Below are positions 10,161 through 18,332 of a DNA stretch of 64,000 bases, piece by piece. This stretch comes from Pseudomonas poae (lineage in GTDB: Bacteria > Pseudomonadota > Gammaproteobacteria > Pseudomonadales > Pseudomonadaceae). The notes under the pieces are model-generated. The model saw only the letters and a list, made by a program, of their open reading frames with translations, was not told the DNA's origin and searched no databases. The position numbers and the translations under genes were made by a program. The stretch lies in contig CP110972.1 in assembly GCA_028869255.1 (NCBI GenBank), positions 5,742,001 through 5,806,000 on the forward strand, read 5' to 3'. Position 1 is the stretch's first letter; the number at the start of each line of letters is the position of its first letter.

Positions 10161-11227
10161 GGCATCTCTCCTTTAAGGGTGATGAGGCCCGATACGTGTT
10201 TGCGCGGGATAAACCGCCAGCCGAACGGCAGCTGGTTGCGCACCCGGACCAGGCTGGTGCGGGCGTGGTAGTTGACCAGCACCAGTGTCAGCAGCAACGC
10301 GGCGCCACCGGCGTTATGGCCGACCGCAACCGGCAACGGCAGATGGAAATACACGTTGCTCAAGCCCAGACAGAGTTGTGCCGCCAGCGCGATCAGCAAC
10401 AGGCTCGCGAGCCGGGTCATGCCCACGACGCGCAACTGCCAGGCCAGGCCCAGCAACACCAGCGTGACCAGCACCGCGCCAATACGATGGGTGAGGTGAA
10501 TGGCCGTGCGCGCTTCGCTGTCGAGCTGGCCGCCGAGGTAATTCGGGCCGATGTGTTGAGTGAGGTGAAAGCCATTGGCAAAGTCCGCCGCCGGCCACCA
10601 CTCGCCATGGCAGGTGGGCAAGTCGATACAGGCCACCGCCGCGTAGTTGGAACTGACCCAACCGCCCAAGGCGATCTGCCCGATCACCAGCACCAACCCG
10701 GCCGTCGCCCAATATTGCAGGCGCTTGGGCACGATCAACGCGGGCAGTACGCCGGACAGTCGCAAGGTCAGCAGAAACAGCAGGCTCAAGGTGGCAAAAC
10801 CGCCCAACAAGTGGCCCGTCACCACCTGCGGCCACAGTTTCAACGTGACCGTCCACATGCCGAACGCCGCCTGGGCGAACACCACCGCCAACAGGAATAG
10901 CGGCAATTTTACCGGCTGCCCCGGGTCCCGCCGATGGTTCCACGAACGCGCCGCCAGCAACACAATCAGCAAGCCCAGAGTGCCGGCAAAGTAACGATGC
11001 GTCATCTCGGCCCAACCCTTGTCGGCCTCCACCGGCGTATCGGGGAAATGCAGCTCGGCATGGGCCAGCTGGGCTTCGCTTTGCGGCACGCCGATAAAGC
11101 CGTAGCAACCGGGCCAGTCCGGGCAACCGAGGCCTGCGTGGGTCAGGCGCGTATAGGCGCCGAGCAGCACGACCAGCAGCGCAAGCAAGGTGGCAAACAA
11201 CGCGAGGCGAAATCCAGGTTTGGCCAT
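10148..11227 (-). CDS. ctaA: Haem A synthase CtaA/Cox15
   Basis: A 359-residue membrane protein with about eight hydrophobic segments. It shows [20 protein letters not shown] near the N-terminus (the conserved Cys pair loop) and repeated haem-ligand histidines in [26 protein letters not shown] and [10 protein letters not shown]. It oxidises haem O to haem A. It overlaps ctaB and follows the SCO-like gene by 10 bp, so the assembly genes are co-transcribed. Confidence 0.94.
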   Translation of the reverse strand: MAKPGFRLALFATLLALLVVLLGAYTRLTHAGLGCPDWPGCYGFIGVPQSEAQLAHAELHFPDTPVEADKGWAEMTHRYFAGTLGLLIVLLAARSWNHRRDPGQPVKLPLFLLAVVFAQAAFGMWTVTLKLWPQVVTGHLLGGFATLSLLFLLTLRLSGVLPALIVPKRLQYWATAGLVLVIGQIALGGWVSSNYAAVACIDLPTCHGEWWPAADFANGFHLTQHIGPNYLGGQLDSEARTAIHLTHRIGAVLVTLVLLGLAWQLRVVGMTRLASLLLIALAAQLCLGLSNVYFHLPLPVAVGHNAGGAALLLTLVLVNYHARTSLVRVRNQLPFGWRFIPRKHVSGLITLKGEMPWRP

Positions 11228-11237
11228 GACGATGCCC

Positions 11238-11822
11238 TTATCCGATATTCGACAGTTTCAGCAGCAGGCGCAGGTCGTTGAGCAGGTCCTTGCCCTTGAC
11301 CTTGGCGTCGTAGCGCAGCACCAGGTTGCCGTGCGGGTCGACGATCCACAGTTGCGCATCGCCGGGGGCGGCGGCGTCTTTGGTGAAGGTCGAGAGATCC
11401 AGCGAGTAGCGTTGCAGTTGCGGGTATTCGGCCTTGAGCTTGGCCTCGTACTCGGTGCTTACCGGCTGCGCGCTGGCCAGGGCATGGCTGGCGCGAGAGG
11501 CGTCACGGCCGAGGCTGATTTGCAGCTGGCGCGCCAGGTACACCAGTTGCTGGCATTCGGCCGCGCACGCGGTGGGCGCGGTGACCAGCAGTTGCCAGCG
11601 CTGTTCATCGGCTTGCACGCCGATATCGGCGCGGGTCTGGCCGTTACCGATCAACTCGCCGTGGTAGCTGCGGCTGTCCGGCACCCAGAACTGCAGTTTG
11701 TACATGAAAGTGGCCAGCGCCATCGGGCCGATCACCATCAGCAGGATCAAAATCAGTTGCCAACGGCCTTTGCGGCGGTCGGGCACCTCAGACATGTTGA
11801 GTGGATTCATGGCCGCTCCCAT
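11238..11822 (-). CDS. SCO-like thioredoxin-fold membrane protein of the cox cluster
   Basis: A 194-residue protein with one N-terminal transmembrane segment (residues about 22 to 41) and a periplasmic domain. An AGGAG site lies 7 bases before the ATG at 11822; starts at 11810 or 11795 lack one. Database entries for this position usually read hypothetical. I see a SCO-like pattern: Cys86-x3-Cys90 (CAAEC) followed by QQLVYLARQL, and VDPHGN (His164) where SCO has VDHSGN. It overlaps surf1 by 35 bp and precedes ctaA. A role in copper or thiol handling during oxidase assembly is inference. Confidence 0.75.
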   Translation of the reverse strand: MGAAMNPLNMSEVPDRRKGRWQLILILLMVIGPMALATFMYKLQFWVPDSRSYHGELIGNGQTRADIGVQADEQRWQLLVTAPTACAAECQQLVYLARQLQISLGRDASRASHALASAQPVSTEYEAKLKAEYPQLQRYSLDLSTFTKDAAAPGDAQLWIVDPHGNLVLRYDAKVKGKDLLNDLRLLLKLSNIG

Positions 11823-12552
11823 GGTGCTTCTCCTTTTTGTTGTGCCATCCGAGGTAGAGGTAAAGCGCCAACAGCGCCAACGCCATGGCGAACCACTGCA
11901 CGGCGTACCCCAGGTGTTTTTCCGGGCCCATGCCAACCACCGGCCAGGTGGTGTCGTACGTACCCGGGCCCGCTTCGGCGCGCAGCTCGTAGGCAAAGCC
12001 GCTGCGCCCCAGCTCGTCCCACAGCGCGGCGGGATGCAGCGCCGTCAGCAGGCGCGGCCATTGCGCGCTCGCCGGGTCGGCGTGCAACTGGAAGGTTTCG
12101 CCAGGGGCCACGTACACCCAGGCATCGAGGTTCAAAGGTTGCTCAGGGGTGGTGAAGGAAGGGGACGTGCGCCGGTCCGGCCACGGCAGCCAGCCACGGT
12201 TGAGCAACAGCCACAGGCCGCTGGCCTGGTCATGAAAGGGTTGCAGAAGTTCCACACCGGCCTTGCCATCGCGCATACGGTTATCGAGCAACACGCTGTG
12301 CTCGGGGTCGAATTGCCCGCGCAGGTGCACGCGGCGAAAGGCCGGGTCAGGCATGTCATTAAGCTGCGCACTGCTGACCGGGTCGGCCATGCGCCGCTCG
12401 GCATAACGGTCCACCAGCAGCTGTTTTTCATGGCCGCGAGCCAACTGCCAGAAGCCCAAACCGACCATCAACGGCAGCAGCACCAGCACTACCAACGTGG
12501 GTGCTAGCCCTGGGCGAAAGTCTTTTATGGCGCTGGCTATACTTGTTTTCAT
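11788..12552 (-). CDS. SURF1 family cytochrome oxidase assembly protein
   Basis: A 254-residue protein with the SURF1 layout: transmembrane segments near each end (LVVLVLLPLMVGLGFWQLARG and FAMALALLALYLYLG), with a periplasmic domain between that carries the family's LDNR (residues near 95) and LLNRGWLP motifs. It helps form the haem A centre in subunit I. The start MKTSIASAIKDF at 12552 is chosen from the family N-terminus. Only 28 bp separate it from the divergent gene at 12581. Confidence 0.9.
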   Translation of the reverse strand: MKTSIASAIKDFRPGLAPTLVVLVLLPLMVGLGFWQLARGHEKQLLVDRYAERRMADPVSSAQLNDMPDPAFRRVHLRGQFDPEHSVLLDNRMRDGKAGVELLQPFHDQASGLWLLLNRGWLPWPDRRTSPSFTTPEQPLNLDAWVYVAPGETFQLHADPASAQWPRLLTALHPAALWDELGRSGFAYELRAEAGPGTYDTTWPVVGMGPEKHLGYAVQWFAMALALLALYLYLGWHNKKEKHHGSGHESTQHV

Positions 12553-12580
12553 TGCCCGCCCATCCGAATGGAACCTGACC

Positions 12581-12784
12581 ATGCTCAAAGCAGCTATTGC
12601 CCTGATGCTGATCGCGACTGTCGTGAGCCTGTTCAGTGGCTTGTTCTTCCTGGTCAAGGACGAGGGCAACTCCAACCGCCTCGTCACTGCCTTGACCGTG
12701 CGCGTGGTGCTGGCCGTGATCACCGTGGGCTTGATCGCCTGGGGCTTTTTCAGCGGCCAGCTGGTTTCTCATGCACCGTGGTAA
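12581..12784 (+). CDS. Twin-transmembrane small protein (DUF2909 type)
   Basis: A 67-residue protein consisting of two hydrophobic helices, AAIALMLIATVVSLFSGLFF and VVLAVITVGLIAWGFFSG, joined by a polar loop KDEGNSNRLVTALTVR. It starts at the ATG 12581; upstream in-frame codons belong to the shadow of surf1. It is the only + strand gene inside the cox cluster and converges on coxC with 6 bp between stop codons. The family is conserved in pseudomonads next to surf1 as I recall; the function is unknown. Confidence 0.8.
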   Translation: MLKAAIALMLIATVVSLFSGLFFLVKDEGNSNRLVTALTVRVVLAVITVGLIAWGFFSGQLVSHAPW

Positions 12785-12790
12785 CGCACC

Positions 12791-13678
12791 TCACAGCACA
12801 TAAACGAAGAAAAACAGGCCGATCCACACCACATCCACAAAGTGCCAATACCAACTGGCCGCCTCGAACCCGAACTGGTGCTCGGCATTGAAATGCCCGC
12901 GCAGGATGCGCATCAGCATCACAAACAGAATGATGGTGCCGATGGTCACGTGCGCGCCGTGAAAGCCGGTGAGCATGAAGAACGTCGCGCCGTACACGCC
13001 CGAACCAAGGGTCAGGCCCAGCTCTTTATAGGCGTGGATATATTCCTCGGCCTGGAACCCCAGGAACGCCAGCCCCAGCAATACCGTGATCGCCAGCCAG
13101 ATTTTCAGCGCGCCACGATGGCCTTTGCGCAGGGCATGGTGGGCGATGGTGATGGTCACGCTGGAACTCACCAGCAGGATGGTATTGACCAGCGGCAGGC
13201 CCCATGGGCTGATGGTGCCTTCCGGCGCGGGGTACAGTTTCGGGTCAGGGTTATTGAGCAGCGGCCAGGCGAACTCGAAGTTCGGCCACAGCATATGCGC
13301 GATGCCCTTATGCCCTTCGCCGCCCAGCCAGGGGCCGGACATGTGCCGCACATAAAACAGCGCCCCGAAGAACGCGATAAAGAACATCACTTCGGAAAAG
13401 ATGAACCAGCTCATGCCCCAGCGAAACGAGCGGTCCATCTGCGCGCTGTACAACCCGGCACGGCTTTCCTTGATCACCGCGCCGAACCAGCCGAACAGCA
13501 TGTAAGCGACCAGCAGCCCGCCGACGAAAAAGATCCACGGGCCGTGGGATTCCGGGCGCGCCGCTTTCAGATCGTTGAACCACACGGCCAGGCCATACAC
13601 CGTGACCAACATGCCAATCGTGGCAATTATCGGCCATTTGCTTTGCGCTGGTACGTAGTACGTATCATGAGTCGACAT
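12791..13678 (-). CDS. coxC: Cytochrome c oxidase subunit III
   Basis: A 295-residue seven-helix protein. It includes FIFSEVMFFIAFFGALFY, the conserved ESRAGLYSAQMDRSFRWGMSWF and the ending HFVDVVWIGLFFFVYVL (HFVDVVW is the subunit III signature). It is a core subunit of the aa3-type oxidase and lies downstream of ctaG with a 35-bp gap. Confidence 0.95.
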   Translation of the reverse strand: MSTHDTYYVPAQSKWPIIATIGMLVTVYGLAVWFNDLKAARPESHGPWIFFVGGLLVAYMLFGWFGAVIKESRAGLYSAQMDRSFRWGMSWFIFSEVMFFIAFFGALFYVRHMSGPWLGGEGHKGIAHMLWPNFEFAWPLLNNPDPKLYPAPEGTISPWGLPLVNTILLVSSSVTITIAHHALRKGHRGALKIWLAITVLLGLAFLGFQAEEYIHAYKELGLTLGSGVYGATFFMLTGFHGAHVTIGTIILFVMLMRILRGHFNAEHQFGFEAASWYWHFVDVVWIGLFFFVYVL

Positions 13679-13713
13679 GTATTCGCTCTCCTGATTGAGC
13701 GGGCAAACAGTAG

Positions 13714-14265
13714 CTAGCCGCCTGTACGGGCAGCCACCGGCGGTTGGCGCGCAGTGATATCAAACAGCGTGTACGCCAGGGTCAAATGCTTCACATCCTT
13801 GGGCATGTCGCGATCGACGATGAAGCGCACCGGCATTTCGATGCGCTGGCCTGGCTGCAGCACCTGCTGGGTAAAGCAAAAGCACTCGGTCTTGTGGAAG
13901 TACATCGCCGCTTCGGCCGGGGAAATGCTCGGCACCGCCTGGGCGGTCATCGGCTTATCCGTGGGGTTGTAGGCCACGAACAGCATCTCGGTAACGGCGC
14001 CGGGGTTGACCACCACTTCGTCAGCCTTGGCGTAGAAATCCCAGACCATGTCGATGGCGTTGGTCGACAAAAACTGCACCCGCACCTGGCGCGAGGAATC
14101 AACGACCTGTTCGCCCTCGTACTGCCCAGCCGTCTTGCCGTTGATGCCGAACGCCTTGCACATCACGTCGTAGATCGGCACTAAGGCAAAGCCGAAAGCG
14201 AACATCGCCACCACCAGCATCAGCAGGCGGGTGACCAGGCGTTTGATCGGGATGGATTCAGCCAT
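13714..14265 (-). CDS. ctaG: Cytochrome c oxidase assembly protein CtaG/Cox11
   Basis: A 183-residue copper chaperone for the CuB site. It has one N-terminal transmembrane helix (LLMLVVAMFAFGFALVPIYDVMCKAFG) and the copper-ligand motif ECFCFTQQ in the periplasmic domain. The ATG at 14265 has AGGTGA about 6 bases upstream, better placed than for the GTG at 14274. It sits between coxA and coxC as in other proteobacteria. Confidence 0.93.
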   Translation of the reverse strand: MAESIPIKRLVTRLLMLVVAMFAFGFALVPIYDVMCKAFGINGKTAGQYEGEQVVDSSRQVRVQFLSTNAIDMVWDFYAKADEVVVNPGAVTEMLFVAYNPTDKPMTAQAVPSISPAEAAMYFHKTECFCFTQQVLQPGQRIEMPVRFIVDRDMPKDVKHLTLAYTLFDITARQPPVAARTGG

Positions 14266-14291
14266 GGTGCTCACCTGAGCCGAACTCGATC

Positions 14292-14385
14292 AATGTGGGA
14301 GCGGGCTTGCTCGCGAAAGCGATTTCATAGCTGACGAAGATGCTGACTGACGCATCGTCTTCGCGAGCAAGCCCGCTCCCACATT
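14292..14385. repeat. REP pair (inverted)
   Basis: AATGTGGGAGCGGGCTTGCT and its inverted partner enclose about 45 bp in the 147-bp gap between coxA and ctaG. Because both genes run on the same strand, the hairpin lies inside the cox transcript and may set relative levels of coxBA and the downstream genes. Confidence 0.9.
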
Positions 14386-14412
14386 GACGGTACTCACACC
14401 CCAAAAAGGTAT

Positions 14413-16002
14413 TCACTTGACCTCCGGCGGCGTCGTAAACGTGTGATACGGCGCAGGCGAGGGCACGCTCCACTCCAACCCTTCAGCCCCATCCCACGGT
14501 TTGGCCGGGGCCGGCGGGCCGCCACGGATGCACTTGATCACGATAAACAGGAAGAAGATCTGCGTGGCGCCAAACATGAACGCGCCAATCGAGGAGACCA
14601 TGTTGAAGTCGGCGAACTGCAGGTTGTAATCCGGCACCCGGCGCGGCATGCCGGCCAGCCCCACGAAGTGCATCGGGAAGAACGCCATGTTCATGCCCAC
14701 GAAAGACAGCCAGAAGTGCAGCTTGCCCAAGGTTTCGTCGTACATATGGCCGGTCCATTTCGGCAGCCAGTAGTAGGCCGACGCGAAGATGCCAAAGATC
14801 GCGCCAGGCACCAGTACGTAATGGAAATGCGCCACCACAAAGTAGGTGTCGTGGTACTGGAAGTCCGCCGGGGCAATTGCCAGCATCAGCCCAGAGAAGC
14901 CGCCGATGGTGAACAGGATCACGAAGGCCACGGCAAACAGCATCGGTGTCTCGAAGGTCAGCGAGCCTTGCCACATCGTGCTGACCCAGTTAAACACCTT
15001 TACCCCCGTGGGCACGGCGATCAGCAGCGTGGCGTACATGAAGAACAGCTCACCCACCAGCGGGATGCCGACCACAAACATGTGGTGCGCCCACACGATG
15101 AACGACAAGAACGCGATGCTCGCCGTGGCGTAGACCATCGAGGTGTAGCCGAACAATGGCTTGCGCGAGAACGTCGGGATGATTGAGCTGACGGCGCCAA
15201 ACGCCGGCAGAATCATGATGTACACCTCGGGGTGGCCGAAGAACCAGAACACATGCTGGAACAGCACCGGGTCACCGCCGCCGGCCGCACTGAAGAAGCT
15301 GGTGCCGAAGTGGATATCCATCAGCATCATGGTCACGCAACCGGCCAGTACCGGCATCACCGCAATCAGCAGGAAGGCGGTGATCAGCCAGGTCCAGACG
15401 AACAGCGGCATTTTCATCAAGGTCATGCCGGGGGCGCGCAGGTTGAGGATGGTGGCGACCACGTTGATCGCGCCCATGATTGAACTGATGCCCATCAAGT
15501 GAATCGCGAAGATGAAGAACGTCACGCTTTCCGGCGCATAGGTGGTGGAGAGCGGGGCGTAGAAGGTCCAGCCGAAATTCGGCCCGCCGCCGGGGCTGAA
15601 CAGCGTGGACACCAGCAGCAGGAATGCCGCCGGCAGCAGCCAGAAGCTGAAGTTGTTCATGCGCGGCAGGGCCATGTCGGGCGCGCCGATCATCAGCGGG
15701 ATCATCCAGTTGGCCAGGCCGACGAACGCCGGCATCACCGCGCCAAACACCATGATCAGGCCATGCATGGTGGTCATCTGGTTGAAAAACGCCGGTTCCA
15801 CGATCTGCAGCCCGGGCTGGAACAATTCGGCACGGATCACCATGGCGAACGAGCCGCCGAGCAGGAACATGGTGAAGGCGAACCACAGGTACATGGTGCC
15901 GATGTCTTTGTGGTTGGTGGTCAGCACCCAGCGCATCAACCCCTTGGCGGGGCCGTGGGCATGGTCAGCGGCGTGACCATGGTCGTCGATCACAGTGCTC
16001 AT
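14413..16002 (-). CDS. coxA: Cytochrome c oxidase subunit I
   Basis: A 529-residue twelve-helix haem-copper oxidase subunit. It shows the CuB/Tyr region FWFFGHPEVYIMILPAFG, the HH pair region FIVWAHHMFVVG, and the haem-ligand segments TMHGLIMVFG and VAHFHYVLVPG. It reduces oxygen and pumps protons. The ATG at 16002 follows an AGGAG site; the N-terminus has a short His-rich stretch (DDHGHAADHAHG). Confidence 0.96.
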   Translation of the reverse strand: MSTVIDDHGHAADHAHGPAKGLMRWVLTTNHKDIGTMYLWFAFTMFLLGGSFAMVIRAELFQPGLQIVEPAFFNQMTTMHGLIMVFGAVMPAFVGLANWMIPLMIGAPDMALPRMNNFSFWLLPAAFLLLVSTLFSPGGGPNFGWTFYAPLSTTYAPESVTFFIFAIHLMGISSIMGAINVVATILNLRAPGMTLMKMPLFVWTWLITAFLLIAVMPVLAGCVTMMLMDIHFGTSFFSAAGGGDPVLFQHVFWFFGHPEVYIMILPAFGAVSSIIPTFSRKPLFGYTSMVYATASIAFLSFIVWAHHMFVVGIPLVGELFFMYATLLIAVPTGVKVFNWVSTMWQGSLTFETPMLFAVAFVILFTIGGFSGLMLAIAPADFQYHDTYFVVAHFHYVLVPGAIFGIFASAYYWLPKWTGHMYDETLGKLHFWLSFVGMNMAFFPMHFVGLAGMPRRVPDYNLQFADFNMVSSIGAFMFGATQIFFLFIVIKCIRGGPPAPAKPWDGAEGLEWSVPSPAPYHTFTTPPEVK

Positions 16003-16060
16003 GGCCGTTCTCCTGCAAGCGAATGGGCGGGGCGGGGCGGGGCATACGCAACGAAGTAGG

Positions 16061-17188
16061 TCATTTGCTTTCCGCCTGCTTAATAGCCAGCACGTCTTTA
16101 GGCGTGACCATGTCGCCCTTGTTGTTGCCCCAGGCATTGCGCTCGTAGGTCACTACTGCGGCGATATCGACTTCCGACAGTTGCTTGCCGAACGCGGCCA
16201 TCGCGGTGCCGGGCTTGCCGTGGTAGACCAGGCTCAGGTGATCAGCGGCAGGCCCGGTGGCGATTTTCGAGCCCTTGAGCGCCGGGAACATCGGCGGCAG
16301 GCCCTGGCCTTCGGCCTGGTGACAGGCCACGCAGGTGGTGTGGTAGACCTTGTCGCCACGGGCCACCAGTTCTTCAAGCGTCCACTCCTTGGAGGTCAGC
16401 TCCTTGAGTTTGGCCGCCTCTTCCTTGCGCTCGCCGAGCCAGGTGTCGTAGTCGGCCCTGGATTTGACCTCGACCACAATCGGCATGAAACCATGGTCCT
16501 TGCCGCACAATTCGGCGCACTGGCCACGGTAGATGCCGGGCTTCTCGACCCGGGTCCACGCCTCGTTGACGAAACCGGGGATGGCGTCGCGCTTGACCGC
16601 AAAGGCCGGCACCCACCAGGAGTGGATCACGTCGGCGGCGGTCACCAAAAAGCGCACCTTGGCGCCCACCGGCAGCACCAGCGGCTGGTCGACTTCGAGC
16701 AAATAGTGCTCACCCTTGGTGGCCTGGTTATGGATCTGCTCGGCGGGCGTGGCCAGGTTGCTGAAGAACTCCACGTCCTGGCCCAGGTATTTGTAATGCC
16801 ACTTCCACTGATAGCCGGTGACCTGGATATCGATATCCGATTCACTGCTGTCGTAAATATTGATCAGGGTCTTGGTCGCCGGGATGGCCATGGCCACCAG
16901 GATCAACAAGGGCACCACGGTCCAAAGGATTTCCACGGTGGTGCTCTCGTGGAACTTGGCCGCTACTTGGCCCGTAGACCGGCGGTGCAGGATCATCGAC
17001 CAGAACATCGCGCCAAACACGACAATGCCGATCACCACACAGATCCAGAAAATGGTCATGTGCAGATCAAACACAGCGTGACTGACTTCAGTCGCCCCTG
17101 GCGCCATATTCGTTGTCCAGGCGGCGTGCGCCTGGCCGAATACCGACCACAACAGGAGGCCCATCCAAACGTGTGGATGTCGCGTCAT
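16061..17188 (-). CDS. coxB: Cytochrome c oxidase subunit II fused to a cytochrome c domain (caa3 type)
   Basis: A 375-residue subunit. A signal peptide and two transmembrane helices lead to the CuA domain with His189, Cys224, Cys228, His232 and Met235 (CAELCGKDHGFM). A C-terminal c-type haem domain follows with CVACH at 286-290. The fused haem marks a caa3-type enzyme that takes electrons directly from soluble cytochromes. It is the first gene of the cox cluster; its promoter must lie in 17189-17555. Confidence 0.95.
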   Translation of the reverse strand: MTRHPHVWMGLLLWSVFGQAHAAWTTNMAPGATEVSHAVFDLHMTIFWICVVIGIVVFGAMFWSMILHRRSTGQVAAKFHESTTVEILWTVVPLLILVAMAIPATKTLINIYDSSESDIDIQVTGYQWKWHYKYLGQDVEFFSNLATPAEQIHNQATKGEHYLLEVDQPLVLPVGAKVRFLVTAADVIHSWWVPAFAVKRDAIPGFVNEAWTRVEKPGIYRGQCAELCGKDHGFMPIVVEVKSRADYDTWLGERKEEAAKLKELTSKEWTLEELVARGDKVYHTTCVACHQAEGQGLPPMFPALKGSKIATGPAADHLSLVYHGKPGTAMAAFGKQLSEVDIAAVVTYERNAWGNNKGDMVTPKDVLAIKQAESK

Positions 17189-17555
17189 TGCGGGTTCCCC
17201 TTATCGTTCTTGTTATCCCGCCGGTTTGCACCTGCGTCGAAGGGAGCGGCTTCCATACTGCTTACAACCGCTTAGCCTTGCCTGCTTATGCAGTCTGGCG
17301 TCATCAGCTAATCGCGTACAAACCCGAGTATAGACAGGCTCTGCAACCCCGCAATGTGTAGGGGCAAATGAGTAGAAATGATCGGCGCGGGCCAATAAAA
17401 TAGCGTGCAGAATCGTTTATCCTACCAACGATGGCAATTCGATATAACGCGGGCGCATAACCGTGAACTAATTATGACAAATGCGTCTTAGGCGCTCGTA
17501 TAAACGAGCTACCTTATCCTCTCCCTTTTCCTACGCCTGCATCACTGGAGCCTTC
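17189..17555. other. Divergent intergenic region, cox operon / hypothetical gene
   Basis: These 367 bp hold no supported gene. They must carry the coxB promoter on the minus strand and the promoter of the gene at 17556. Visible are a small palindrome GCTCG-TATAAA-CGAGC at 17494-17509, 47 bp before the hypothetical gene, and AT-rich stretches around 17392-17480. I could not assign a sigma-70 or RpoS promoter with confidence. Confidence 0.5.
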
Positions 17556-18203
17556 ATGAACACCGCCGCATTGCGCGAGCAGATTTCCCGTGCCCATCAA
17601 CACGAAGCCAGCACGGGCCAGCTTGCCCAGCAACTGGAAAAACAATTGCCGCACCTGCATTCGGCCATCTCCCTGGCTGACGGTGATCGCAACATTGTTA
17701 TGACCCGCTTTGTTACCGCCTACATCGAACTGGTGCCGGACCTGCTGGACGCAGCCAACGACGTGGCCCGCGAGGCCGGTATCGAAAGCCAGATCAAGCC
17801 GGTACTGAAGATCGCCGAGCATTTCTTCCTGCAACCGCCCGCGATCCTGGCCGGCCATGAAGGGCTCGACGGCCTGCTGGACGAGGCTTACCTGGCGCAC
17901 CGCCTGGTTGAGGAAGTAAACGATCTGTATATCAAGCATTTCGGTCAGCCGCTGATTCCGGCGGATACGACCGTGGCCAACCTGATCGCCCATCAACTGA
18001 TCGGCGAAGCATTCGCCAATCAATTGGATGAAGCCGTGCACCTGGCGGTGGATGAGATGCTGAACGAGGACAGCTTCGCATTGGAGTCTGTCGAGGCGTA
18101 CCGCGAGACGCTCAAGAGCCCGAACACGGAAGCGGCGTGGAAGCGCTGGCCGTGCCTGTCGCGGCAATTGGGGGTTGAGTTGGCGCTGGATCAGCCTGCT
18201 TAA
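17556..18203 (+). CDS. Conserved hypothetical protein next to cox cluster
   Basis: A 215-residue, mostly helical, soluble protein without signal peptide, Cys motif or membrane segment. It contains ITLV-free amphipathic helices such as NDVAREAGIESQIKPVLKIAEHFF and LDEAYLAHRLVEEVNDLYIKHFG. The ATG at 17556 has GGAG 7 bases upstream; an earlier in-frame start at 17481 is unlikely. A homologue lies beside coxB in P. aeruginosa as I recall. I do not recognise a function. Confidence 0.7.
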   Translation: MNTAALREQISRAHQHEASTGQLAQQLEKQLPHLHSAISLADGDRNIVMTRFVTAYIELVPDLLDAANDVAREAGIESQIKPVLKIAEHFFLQPPAILAGHEGLDGLLDEAYLAHRLVEEVNDLYIKHFGQPLIPADTTVANLIAHQLIGEAFANQLDEAVHLAVDEMLNEDSFALESVEAYRETLKSPNTEAAWKRWPCLSRQLGVELALDQPA

Positions 18204-18225
18204 GTCTTTTGGCTGATGGAAATCA

Positions 18226-18318
18226 AATGTGGGAGCGGGCTTGCCCGCGAAAACGGAGTGTCAGTCACTGAATAATTGACTGAGCCACCGCATTCGCGAG
18301 CAAGCCCGCTCCCACATT
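18226..18318. repeat. REP pair (inverted)
   Basis: AAATGTGGGAGCGGGCTTGCC and the complementary copy ending CCCGCTCCCACATTT enclose about 45 bp. The pair sits between the convergent 3' ends of the hypothetical gene and the SulP gene. Confidence 0.9.
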
Positions 18319-18332
18319 TTCATCCGGTTTCG

